Of a stretch of DNA of 64,000 nucleotides, positions 52,501 through 64,000 are shown piece by piece; positions within the stretch are counted from its first letter, which is position 1; the number at the start of each line of letters is the position of its first letter. The DNA is from Malurus cyaneus samueli (Eukaryota > Chordata > Aves > Passeriformes > Maluridae). Under the pieces are notes generated by a model, which saw only the letters and a program-made list of their open reading frames with translations, ran no database searches and was not told the origin of the DNA. The position numbers were made by a program, and so were the translations under genes. The stretch lies in assembly GCA_009741485.1 (NCBI GenBank), contig CM019217.1, positions 37,191,757 through 37,255,756 of the forward strand. Direction: 5' to 3'.

Positions 52501-55296
52501 ACAGGATGCAGATTTTTTTCATCATATGTTATTGTAATTTACATTTAACACACTTTTTGATGAAAAAACAAATTCTTGCTGTTCTGAAGGCCAGAGGTGA
52601 AATAATCTGTGGCTCAATCAATAAATATAATGAAGGATTTACGACTGACACCTGAAAAAAGAGAGCTTTACTGATGTAACTGACAGGCTGATGACAGATT
52701 TACTAGCTGCGCTGGAATACAATAAATTTGACAAAAGCTGTGGGCAAATCAGGTTATGAAATACTGCCCTGTCAAAGAATTTCTCCGATATGTCCCAGTT
52801 GTATACTGGCATGTCACCAGAGAATGTTTTATTCTCTAGTGGCCTATTCCTGACCCAGATGATGAAAGACCCCAATTAGTATTCCTTATTTAAAAGTCCC
52901 ACAGCACTGAATAATGTCTTGATTATCTCACATCAGACAACAGCAACTACAGAATTGCAATATTAAAAAGAAGAAATTACTCTGGAATATAAAATATTCC
53001 TCATACAACACAATGCTGTGTTATGTGAAAAAGACGGGGTATTTGCGTACTTCGGATCCCAAAATAAACACAGTTACCTCAGTTTCTGTGTAATCTTCTT
53101 CACTTCCCATCTTTGCATGTGGCAAAGCTGACCTTGAATACTGCAACACTGATTGACTAAACCCAAATATTTATAATCATCAAATCTAAAAAACTTTTAA
53201 GGAAAAAAAGACCGGGTGACATAAATCCCTTCAGTATCACAGAAATCTGTGGTTATACTTCAGCTAATGCCAGGTGGAACTTAATTCTCTGGTTTGTATC
53301 TAGAATATTAATAATCTGAAATGCCACTTCTGCAAATCTTATGAATATATAGTTTTATGAGAACTCTATTGAAGTTAATGGAAGTTCATTTGAATTTATA
53401 TACACATGAACAAAAGTATATAGAGGATCAGTATTTAAGTCCAGAAAAAGCCAGTAATTATTGATGAATGAAAAGAGTAAGTCAGTATAGAAACACTTCA
53501 TGGCTATCCTCATCATTATTTATCAAACTTTATGCTCATTTATTAATAAAAACTATTATTTAATTGTGTAAAAACAATTATTAATCCCCTGTTGTTCCCC
53601 TCTCTCAAGACTTGATTATCTGTAACACTGACCACAATGCATGCATTAAAGTAAAACTTCTCTAATGCTAAAACACGTGCAACAAATCAAAAGTCTTTCT
53701 TCAAAAAGACATTTTTACAGGGAATAAGCATAATAATAAGCTAAAAAAACGTGTATTAGAATCCCAGAGTAACTAAAATGGAAAATTATCATGGAGTAAC
53801 CCAGAGAAGCCTGAATTATTGTACAGATTAACGTCCACTGCCACAGATTCACTGCTCATATAATCGAAAAACCAGAATTGTTCTGCAGATTTTGCAACTT
53901 GAAAAGAAAGTTCATGATTGATTCTCAATCACATCAAGCCTAAACCTTGTGTTCAGAATTCAAGACTTAATTCAGATGTCATAGCTTTCACTGACTCTAA
54001 GAAAGCTGGGTATTTTAAATAAATTTTGGAGTGCTTCCCTGACTACAGATGGATTTGAAGACGTTATTTATTTTTCAGAAACAGATCTTGCATAAAGTAA
54101 GGTCTACGGAGCTCTCAGTGTAGCAAAGCACTTACTCATGAGCATGCACATCCCTACTGCTCAGGATCTACCATCAACTAAAAATACTTACACAGCAGTA
54201 AAGGAAAAGAAATGATGAACAACTCTCTTGATAATAAATTTAAATTCATATTACCTTCAGATCTACTGCTACTACTTCTAGTAAAACATTAGGATGGTGT
54301 ATTTCTGACTATAGAAATTTCATTGTGAATTAAGTGGAGAAAATATTGAGTCAAGAACTGATAAAGATGTTCCATTTTGCAATCTGCCTGCAGTATATGT
54401 CATCTGCAGTTTATAGACATGATTTCACAGAATTCCTCAAGTGGGAATCCACAAGTGATATAAGGATCAAATCAAGCACTGAAAAAAATGCAGATAAAAA
54501 ACCATCTCTGTACCGCACTGATGAAATCACAGCTTGGGTTGAGAACAGCTTTAAAGTGTATACATCTCATTATTTTCAATGCAATCTAGATCACAAAATC
54601 TGCGCTGTCTTGGGATCTTAAGTGTTGTTGAGATCTAAAACTGAAAAAAACATTCCTCTAAATTGTGGTTCAGATACACAGCAGAAATTTCATAACTGCA
54701 ACAGTTTGAAGTAGTTAGCTGTTGGTTTGAGCTGGATAGTGGAAGCCATAAAATTCTAGTGATAATTATCTAAATCCTGTCCATATTTCAATCTAACCTA
54801 GTTAATGAAAACTAAACTAAGATCTAATTTAAAAAAAAAAAAAAACCCCAAAAAAAAAACAACAAAAAAACCCCAGCTTTTCCAGTTTGCTTTAAGTTTT
54901 GATAGAACCTGAGTTCCAAGTGCAAAAAAAATCCATATACAATTCAAACATGTTTTTTTGTTTCACTAAAAGAGTTACGTTACACTAATGAGAGACTGTA
55001 CATTTTCCCATCTTTTTAACTAAAGTTATACGAGAGACCCTAAAGTGTTGTCATTCTGCTTACAGACCCATGAAACTCCTTCCTAAAATATTTTCTGCCA
55101 GAACTAAAAAAGAACCTCCTGCCTGTTTTTTATACTGTCATTTACAAAACCCACTATTTCTGACCTTATCTGATCACTTAATGTTTTCCTTAAAAATGCT
55201 TTGATTGTAACTTCCTACATTTTCACATTTAATTTATATCAAGTACTTTTGGGGCAATCCAAACAATGCATTTTCTTTAACACACATGTTGACACC

Positions 55297-55330
55297 TCAC
55301 TTTTAGTGAGTACTCACTTTTAGTGAGTAC
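55297..55330. repeat. 17-bp tandem duplicate forming palindromes
   Basis: TCACTTTTAGTGAGTAC occurs twice in perfect tandem (55297-55313 and 55314-55330). Because the unit's ends are complementary, the junction AGTGAGTACTCACT (55305-55318) is a perfect 14-bp palindrome. Confidence 0.97.
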
Positions 55331-57945
55331 TTGACAAACTAGGAGTTGATCTCTTGCTTTCCAAGATTTCATACTGTCAATCTTCTCCTTATTTTTGAAA
55401 GTGTGTAAAGTTATAAAAGCTCCAAAATGCTCAGGGCTTCATCCACTAAGATAAGCCTTAGGTCCACTCTGTTTTCTCTTCTAAGAACAACATGTTCTGC
55501 CACCACATTTGATTTTTCTTACCTACTAGTACAGTTAATTTCTGAAGCTTTTGTTTAGCTTATCCTTTCCTGATGTTAATAAATCAGTATGAACATGATC
55601 CTCCACCAGACCTTCTGTTATTTCAAAACACTTTAGCTTCCTTTTTAATCTCTTAAAAAATCTGTTTCTTACACAAATAACTCAGCTGTCTGGAAAATGG
55701 CTGCTTGTTGTTTAGCTTTCTATTTGCCTCTTTGATAACACAAATTAATGATAATGCTATTTTAGTAATATTTACAATTTTAAATCATCAGTTTCAGTGC
55801 TGATCAGGATCTTTTCTTCCCGGGTTAGAATATATTTTCCTCTAAGGCATTATTCCAGCAAGTATAATAAATGAAAATGCATTTCCAATCAACACAGTCA
55901 AGTGTGATGGGCAAATAACGTTGTCATTTGTGAATTATATTTTCTGTGGAAGATAAACATGGAGTTATATATTGCATGTTTGTGAGTATGTTGTATGTGG
56001 CTGAGTATGAAGAAGAAATCACAAGTCATACTCCTTCTAATTAAGCCATTTTTCTAGCTGACAACTGTCAAAGCCATCCCAGAAATCCATGAATATTAAA
56101 GTGCTGTTCACTGGCACATTTGGCATTTTGAAGCTGGGAAAATAAAAGTCATGAAATATGAAAGGAGTGCCCCATGTCATTTTGTAGAAAATGTTGCCAT
56201 TAAGATGATGTATGGGAAAATTCACACCTTCATCTTCTGGGAGTACTATACTATATTTTCTGTATTACTTTGCTTCAAAAGCATTACTACTGGCTTACAG
56301 ACTTCCATCTTTGGTGGAAAGAAATTTATGAAACATATTAAAGTCAAGATTTTAAATGCCTGTTAATATTGATATATATACTTACCTAAGCCAAGTGCAT
56401 ATTTTTATTTATAATGGAATTCTCTGCTGAGAGAGCATTCTAATGCAGCTCTTTTTCATATCTTCTAACCATGACACTTAGTCATTAAATTAGTTCTGAA
56501 AAAAATCTACATTTTTAAAAAAAATTAAAGTCCACCATGGAATACAAGAGGAGGTGACTTTTAACTTTATAGTTCAGACTCAACTTTATCCATGTTTTGG
56601 TTCTCCCATTTTGGATGAGCAAAATTCTCCGCGAATTTAATTTTCATCACAGAACGTACTTGCTGGCCTCAACCTTCAAAGTATTTCAGAAATACTAGTT
56701 TTCCTCTAATTTTAATAATATAAAAATATATATGAATTGAGCCTTCCTGGTTTATGTACCTAAACAAATCTCCTAATTTATATTAAATACAATAACAGGA
56801 CCTGTAATAGTTTATCTCATCTACATACTTGCAAGCAATTCACTAACAATCTGGATGTCTGCTTTGTCACTCATACATTTAATACATTTTAAATCCCTCT
56901 CAAATTCACATTTAGAATTGTGAAATGCACGTGCCTGGCCCTGAAAGCACTGTGCCCATGCAGGCCTAGCAGCTTGTCTAAATTTACTTTCTTAAACCTG
57001 AAATACTAACTAGGACTGACATTATCCCCTGGACTTCACAGATGCCTGGAAGTACCCTGGAAAACAGGAATCCTTCCAGGAGACCTCAGACCTTCCCACC
57101 AAGAGCCCGAGAGCAGGCTTCAAAATACCATCTCTAATCATTGTCACCATCTTTATGCTACTGTTCATTACTCTGGATAACTTCATCATTAATTTATTCT
57201 CATCTCCAAACCAATGCTCTCATATACAAATAAAACCTGAGCTGCAATTCGATAGCAATCTTCAAACATGTAAAGCAGAAACATATCTGATGAACCGGTC
57301 AAGAAGAAATGGCTTTTAACTGCTGCAAGATGTGTGGCTAGACCATGAAAAAAATCTAATAAAGCTCTGGATCAGACTATACACTGTTGCAAACTCTCAA
57401 GTTTAGTATATTTACACTGCTTTGGAAGAGAGGGTCCTAAACTAATACTGTGAGAGAAATGAAGGGCTCTCCATTGTTCCTTTGGTTTTTTTTCCCTCAG
57501 AAAAAACACATTCTCATTTTTCATCCAACACTATGTACTATCCTCATTAAGTAAAAGGATTCACTGAAAGCCTGTACAAACTGTAAAAGCTAAAATATTT
57601 AACAATTGTAAAAATCCATCTTAAAATACTACAGATGTATAAAATTATTATAACCTCCTTTTAATGTCTGTATTGTAATGCTTTGTTTCAGTCCTTTTCT
57701 AGGTACAAATAAATTTATTCTCCTGATTTTTCTTCTCAATGGAAGGTATGAAATAATTTAAATAACATTTATCCATAAGACGGTTTATCAGCTTATCTGG
57801 CCAATGCTTAATTGGGTTTTCAGATTAAGGGAAAAATCTGCAAGTTATTATATGGAATGTAAGTATCTGTTTACAGCACCTTATGTATAAATTACCACCT
57901 TGAACAGAAAAATAAGTTTTTCACTTGTTCCAGGGAGAAAAAACC

Positions 57946-57968
57946 ACATGCTTTTCTTAAAAGCATGT
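57946..57968. repeat. Short perfect hairpin
   Basis: ACATGCTTTT (57946-57955) and AAAAGCATGT (57959-57968) are perfect inverted repeats with a 3-base loop. There is no context to call it a terminator or an RNA gene. Confidence 0.9.
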
Positions 57969-60416
57969 TTTACATTAGTAGCAATATTCCAGAGAAATAA
58001 GCTTTGATTTCACATTGACAATATGGAAAAAGTCCTTCTAAGTTAGCCAAATACTGAGAGTAAAGCCACCTTAAGAAAGGGAACTGAATTAATGTGAGAC
58101 ACTGCACACAACAGACCTTTCAAATCCAAGTTCTACTCTGACACAAAGAAAGCAAAGAGCATCTATGCCTCAGCACCCACTGCACTGCTAAGTACTATGA
58201 GTATTGTAATACTATTTCTTCAAAGTTCATTTTTTCGAAGATGAGACATGACTTCTCACTTGTAATCTTCTTACAGACCCAAGAACTGAATTTCAGATTG
58301 CTGCATAAAGCTGGCAACTGTAACACAAAATTTCTCCAAATGAATTCACCATGCTACAAGAGTACACCTCGGCAGTATCTCTGTCAGGTCACATCACTGG
58401 TGCGTCCTTGTAGACACATGAGCTGCAAGTAGCTATGCAAATTATTGTTTGGCATATATGGCAAGCTTAAAACCTTTATGATTCGACTTTGACAAGAAGT
58501 TCATTACCAACATGTTTTGGGGAACATTTTCATCCCTAGACTGACAAACAAAAATAGGATCTAATTGTGAAACTGATGGCATTCAACTAAGATCGAATAC
58601 TAGAAAGCAATATTATAACATATAACTATATTTATGTTTTTATGCACCTATAAATACCGAAGTGTCATCCATAGGCCATCTGAACATGTTCAGTGGGTGC
58701 ACAAGAGAATGATGGAGTTAGCACTTCACTCATTTACCTCTTGACTCTCCAAACTCAAAGAAAGGGAAAAACTTTGAGTGGTGATGGGTTTCAAAGTTTC
58801 TCGAGTCTTACCTGTAGGAATCAATTCACACCTGTGGTACCACCCTGTTCTAGAAGTTTCTGAAGCAAACTGTCTTCCCTCTGCCCCACAATGTACTTTT
58901 TACTCAAGTCTAATTCTGAAGTACCTGAGGCTGAATAACCAAATATGCCTCTTCAGACAGACATAAAACAAGCTGTTGTTTCTGAATGGCCACAGACATT
59001 GGATTGACCAATTAGAATTTCCAGTTAATGGAAGGGTGCAAAGTTACTGGAAATTCCTAATTGGTGCATGTAGTACAGCATCCAGCATTCTCATGAATAC
59101 CTTCCCCAGGAAAATCCTATCCACCTGCTCGGTGACTGAGGAAGGCATCATTAAGGAGCCACACTTCAACTGTCTCAGCAGTTCTTCCCTATCTATATTT
59201 ATCTGCCATATAAATGATGTATTTCTTATGACTGCTGATTATACTTTTTTTTTTTCTTCTGGCTTTGGTTCAACTAATTAAACCCAATAGAAACAGAACA
59301 ATGAGCTTTTGGGGAAAGTAATATTGCTATTCAATTTTCATTTTGTTTTAAAAAAGTTTTTTTTAGCATTTGAACTTAAAAGCTCAAGATCCTGGCATGT
59401 CTGTGAGCTATAAATCAATACATCACTCCATCAATGATGATTTAATTAAGATAAAAAGGCAGCCAAGTATTTGTTTCTTTATCTAACAAATAGCCCCTAG
59501 GAGTTTGTGATGACATCCTGTAAGCTTCTGAAAATACAGAGAACAGAAGACAGAACTGCTTCAATACGCAAGGAGATTTCAGACGACATGGACTGGAATA
59601 AAGGACTCTGAAGATACTTTTCTGAATGAATACTCTGACACGAATACTTAGCAATTGTCTAAATTGGTTTATCAAATCCTCCTTTAATTGCAGATTGATT
59701 TTCTCAAAGCACTAAGTTACAAGAAATGCAACAAGAAAAACATCCCTTTTGCCGTAGTCTGTACAAATAACTGCTGCCCTTTTGGCTTGATAAAATGATC
59801 TGCAATAAATACTCCTCATGTTCCTTTATCTTTAATAATTCACTTGGAAAAGGCAACAATAGCTGTAGGCACAGTCTGTTATGATTAATGGCAAAAGCAG
59901 TGGCCTTTGTGTAACAAAGCCCTACTGGTTCTAAAAGTTTTCAAGGTCAAAATTTCATCTAGGAAAGTTCTACTTATGTTAAAAATACTTTAAATATGTC
60001 CAAATTTTCATGTATATTACCTCATAGGAAAGATGATGCAGAAAATATATCATGAAACTTTAGAGCAATAAAATTCACATGAACTTCATGGAAAACTGCA
60101 ATGGGAAGGTAAACTTCTGTCACCCCTCTCTCAACATATGGTGGAAATACAATACACTGTTAAGATAATTTTTCCATGTTATCATTTTTTGGCCACGCTA
60201 ATGATCTCCACATAAGGCTGAAGCTAGATAAACTACCTTTAACAAAAGTCCATCCAGAAAATAAAATACTGATAAAATAATAAAGCCGTGAAACTTCAGA
60301 AGTCATTATAAAGAAAGACTTATTTTTCAGGCTGCCTTAACAAATAGCTGTACAAGAAGAGAATGACAGCTTTTGATGCAAAAGTTTTGCTCTTAGCCTT
60401 TATAAAACCTGAGAGA

Positions 60417-62588
60417 TTTATTACTTAGAAATTGCTATCACTTACATCCTGAAACATTCATCACACAGTATGAAAGATAATTATCGCCAAACTTTTTACT
60501 ATAAATATATGTTCCTGGTGGTTTATGTTCCCATATTATTTTTAATAGTCATTGCCATACATTAAAACAATTTACTACACTTAACAGGATGTCTTCACAA
60601 ACTTAAAGAGAACAATAAAATTTAAGTATTACAGTATTACATCTTTCACAGAGAGCATATGCTAAAATACTTCACAATATCAAGGTTTATAGCAGTGGTA
60701 AAAGGAATATAAAGAAATGTAGAAAATCATGTAGCAAATAAATCCCCTGCTTTTATATTGCAAGATGATGAAGAAAAGTATGAATACACATAAATTGCTA
60801 AGTTTAAGCTTAAAACAGAACAAAAACTGTTCAAAATAAAGGAAGACACATGCAGACTTTATCAGGAGTGATGGAAAAGGTTCCCCAGTAAGCAAATGGC
60901 ATAAAAATTACTAAAATATTCTTATTTTCAAGGAATGTACCAGAGTTGCTCTGATAGTCTCTGTCGCCTAGAACCACTCAATTTTATGAAAAAATACCTT
61001 TCACTTAGCTAAATATATTTATAATTTCTTGGCATTTCTTTAAAAAATACAAAAAACAAACAAAACCAAACCAAAACCACCACACAAAACCATGATCCAT
61101 GGGAACCTAAAGGTTTTAAACTCTGTGTTTGGACATGGATTAGAAGAGTACATATTGTTTTCACAACCTCAGGAAACTGCAAGTAAAAGATGCTCAGTAC
61201 AACAAAGTTACAAAGAGGAAAAAAAAATCCCAAAATTTAAGTAATTTCCAGATAAAAGAGGATTTAAAACTGCATTTGAGAAAACTCTTGTTTGCAAGAG
61301 TTAACATAAAATCAACAGAACCAAGTAAAATACATTTACAATAGAAACAACTAGCAAACCACCATTATAAAAATCATACACAGCACTGTGAAAAGATATC
61401 TTTAGTCAAATTTAACCAGAAACTTATTTAAACAAGTCAGAGCAAGAGGAAAGAGAAAAAAAAAGAAAAAAAAAGAACATTTCAATCATACAAGAGTAGG
61501 AATAGAATTAAAGTTTAAAAAATCATAACAGAAAAACTGAGTTTGTATTCTAACAGTAAGATTAGCTTTCAACTTCACATTTCAGTCAAAATGAAAATGT
61601 GGAATCACAATATCATCACATTTAGAAGCAGAAAAAAAATAATAATTAAAAAAAAAAAAAAGAAGGGGATAAATGCACATTTTATAGCAGTAAAAATAAA
61701 CTCCAGCTAGCAGAACCATGCCTGGCTCATGACCTGGTCTATTAAATCAGGCAGTACATCATTTTGGATGAGAGAAAAAAAAACCTGAAAGATACAGTCC
61801 TTGTCTTACAGTTGAGTGTTATAAAATAAATTGTAAAGCAGCACATAATGACAAGGTGCAATATAAAGGTCTGCAAGTGAAATAAAAATGGACATGTAAC
61901 AGTTGACTATGATTGCTTAAGAGAAACAAGATGTTTAAAAGTGTTCAAAGGTGAGCACATCCATAAGATATACTGACAGACAAGAGGACGTAAAACGTTC
62001 CAAAGAACATGACAACCAATTTAATCACACTTCAAGTATATTTTTGTACATTAAAACTACATATACTGTGGGCAAGATTTAGTTAGGACATCAAGTTGTA
62101 ATAGCAAGTGATCTGAAGTACCAAATGTACCATGGCACAGACAGCTGATATACTCTGTAGTACAACTTTTGAGTGCACTGTGCATGTCCACATAGATAGT
62201 TTATAATTCAATTCTCACAAAATTTCACACTCCTATTGACTTTGGGTTAACAAAAAAAAACCAAAACAAAAACACATTAACTCTCTGGCTGTATATTCTG
62301 ACACCTGCTGGATTTTTGCATACAAATGTGATGTAAGAAAGGAGAACTATGAATGTTAAGTTCCTTTTCATGGATTGAAGCATGGAGGCTTCTACTGCCC
62401 AAAGACCAGCACACTCATTCAGTAACATTTCTCCTTGTTCACAGAAAAATATTTAAAGTGGCCTCCAATAGGTCAGTGACTAAGATACCACATTATGCAT
62501 CTTCCCCAATTTCAACAGCCTAGACTCAAAAATCAGTTTAATGAATAACCTCTATATAAAAAAAAACAAACTAACACTGTTAAAATTA
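60417..62588 (-). other. Possible 3' UTR-like sequence
   Basis: On the minus strand this reads as T-rich sequence resembling a long vertebrate 3' UTR. There is an AATAAA at 60422-60417 that could end it. It contains A-rich simple tracts (61448-61476 and 61647-61662 on the plus strand) but no transposon that I recognise. The assignment is by general resemblance only. The gene, if any, would lie to the right, partly outside the window. Confidence 0.15.
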
Positions 62589-62682
62589 TTAATTTTCTAG
62601 TGTAAGTCCTCGCAGATACCAGTTGGTGCCTTTAGAGCTTTGTAAATATAATTCAAGCTCGTTTTGAAATATAAACCTGAAA
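62589..62682 (-). other. Candidate terminal coding exon
   Basis: On the minus strand a run of twelve T followed by CAG (about 62694-62680) makes a strong-looking 3' splice site. After it an open frame reads FIFQNELELYLQSSKGTNWY and continues with LRGLTLEN to a TAA stop at 62591-62589. The segment lies upstream of T-rich, 3' UTR-like sequence. I do not recognise the peptide, and such splice sites also arise from chance T-runs. Confidence 0.12.
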
Positions 62683-64000
62683 AAAAAAAAATTGGTGCTT
62701 TCCTGTGTCAGCAAAGGGAGCTGTAAAGCTGATATTGTGTAAACTGCCTTCATTCTACGCAACACATGCTGTGTGTGGAACGATGGGCAGAGACAGAGTG
62801 CCTGCACATACAGGAGCTGTGCAGTGAGACTGCATCATTCTGTCACCTTCAAGAGCCACAGGAGAATATGGGGCACTGAACTTGATGCTCTTTTTGCATT
62901 ACTGATTTGGTGGCTTTTCCAGGTAACTTAGTAGGTGTTAGATGGCGTCCATGTCCTCCAAAATCCTACTGGTGACTGCTGCCAAAAGCAGAACCTTCAT
63001 ACTGGTTTCACTGGAATAAAGGGACGGACATTTAATATGCAGATGATCTCGAGCCCAAGTTCTATTTCCCACCCACCACCCCCTCAAGAATGTTGATGAG
63101 CAGCGCCAGCTAGAAACATCTCAACATATGCATACAAAGGAAGATTAATTGAAATTTACTCCAGAGAAATGCATGAAGATCACTCCAAGTTTCATAATAC
63201 ACTTTGCAGTGGCAGAGACCCACTGCTGTTAACTAGCTGCCACTAGCTTGGATGCCCCATTTCTGCTTGACGTGTCATTCCAGCACCAAGTGACATCTAG
63301 AAATTAATTAGATCAAGTTCCCCTCTTCCCATCCATGACAACTGGTCATAATGCTGATAACCTTCTGTTAGCAGGAACCTGTACTTCAGCAATGGGGAAA
63401 TACATGTTCATTACTGCAGGTGCTTCTGTGGCCAGGGCGGTAATTACTGCTTTCACATGGGGTCCCCCACTGTCCTAAGTATGTCAGTGGCAAGACAGGA
63501 CTGCTAATGCACTGTTTTGTTTTATAGTCTCTATTTTTGGTCTCCATTTTCTTTGCTCAAGACATGAAAACATTCAAATATTATTAGGTTTTAATGCTGC
63601 TTTTTATATTAAGAATTTTTTAACCTCTACTAACAGAAATATGGGCAGATGGAAGTGCAAGAGGAAAGTCTACAGCTCCACATAAGTTTGAAAAAATATT
63701 AAAAAACAATCAAACAAAACCACAATAATTGGACTAGTTGGCTAATTTATATTTTTCAACAGTATAACATTCTATTTAAAATTAATTTATTTGCCTTCAA
63801 AAAAACAACCTAGATGACTGAGTTCAGCATTTTGCAGATTCAAAATCTAAATCTAGGAAAACAGAAATTCCCACAGACAAGAGAGAGAGCTCAATCAAGA
63901 ACTGAGATTCCTCTTGTAAATATGGAAAGAACAACCCACAGCAGCAAAGACATTTGGAAGAGAATGGACAAAAAATAGTAAATTTAGTTCAAGTGAGCCT
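62683..64000. other. Unique sequence, mixed composition
   Basis: Somewhat richer in G and C than the preceding kilobases, especially at 62700-63110 and 63420-63500. There is no identifiable exon. A 60-codon open stretch on the minus strand (63120-62941) ends in TAA at 62940-62938 and is described in the findings. Confidence 0.4.

Larger units (their letters stand above)
44340..60416. other. AT-rich unique sequence, no gene seen
   Basis: About 16 kb without a recognisable exon or transposon. Minor features are a TAATTA cluster (49255-49526), an A-rich tract (54831-54870), a palindromic tandem duplicate (55297-55330) and a short hairpin (57946-57968). Open frames up to about 126 codons (minus strand, about 44845-45225) carry no recognisable domain. 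Confidence 0.5.

Noticed and set aside
59907..59921. CTTTGT-GTA-ACAAAG as a SOX dimer site
   Set aside because: The orientation is opposite to the usual SOX9/SOX10 paired site, so it was not counted as a regulatory element.

Overview
The window looks like AT-rich, gene-poor vertebrate nuclear DNA, almost certainly from a bird. The main reason is the repeat content. There are five fragments of the CR1 LINE, several with the avian-type 3' end (TTCTATGAT-like) and readable remnants of CR1 reverse transcriptase. There are also two retroviral LTRs of families I recognise from bird genomes, beginning TGTCGTGGTTT and TGTCACGGTTT. I see no bacterial-style gene packing, no operons and no complete protein-coding gene. 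Open frames in the unique sequence are short and look like chance.

Layout. (1) About 285-770 is a compact CpG island with 28 CpGs. On the minus strand, ETS, GC-box and TATA-like motifs lie in promoter order ahead of about 400 bases with no ATG. This suggests a promoter and non-coding first exon of a transcript leaving the window to the left. (2) 770-19400 is mostly featureless AT-rich DNA. It holds a GC-rich block at 4250-4510, a repeat-like composite at 8650-9400, and a CR1 3' end at 13977-14240. (3) About 19430-20646 is an internally deleted, 3'-truncated CR1 on the plus strand. (4) 22650-26666 is the most structured part. It contains a CR1 scrap and a 214-bp, 98.6% identical inverted repeat (23567-23780 and 26453-26666). 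Between its arms lies a 1,376-bp solo LTR (24959-26334) flanked by the 5-bp duplication ACCCA and carrying two internal minisatellites. (5) 28671-29258 is a CR1 reverse-transcriptase fragment on the minus strand, and 38745-39011 a CR1 3' end on the plus strand. (6) 43809-44339 is a second solo LTR. (7) 44340-64000 is AT-rich unique sequence. It includes a cluster of homeodomain-type TAATTA sites (49255-49526) and, at the right end, minus-strand sequence that reads like the terminal exon or 3' UTR of a gene beyond 64000. That last point is a weak inference.

No genes can be shown to work together here. The window is best read as an intergenic or intronic region between a leftward promoter at its left edge and a possible leftward-transcribed gene end at its right edge. 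The observation most worth following up is the near-identical inverted duplication around the solo LTR. I found no clear novel protein-based system. Gene identities, bird order and conservation of the non-coding elements cannot be settled from the sequence alone.
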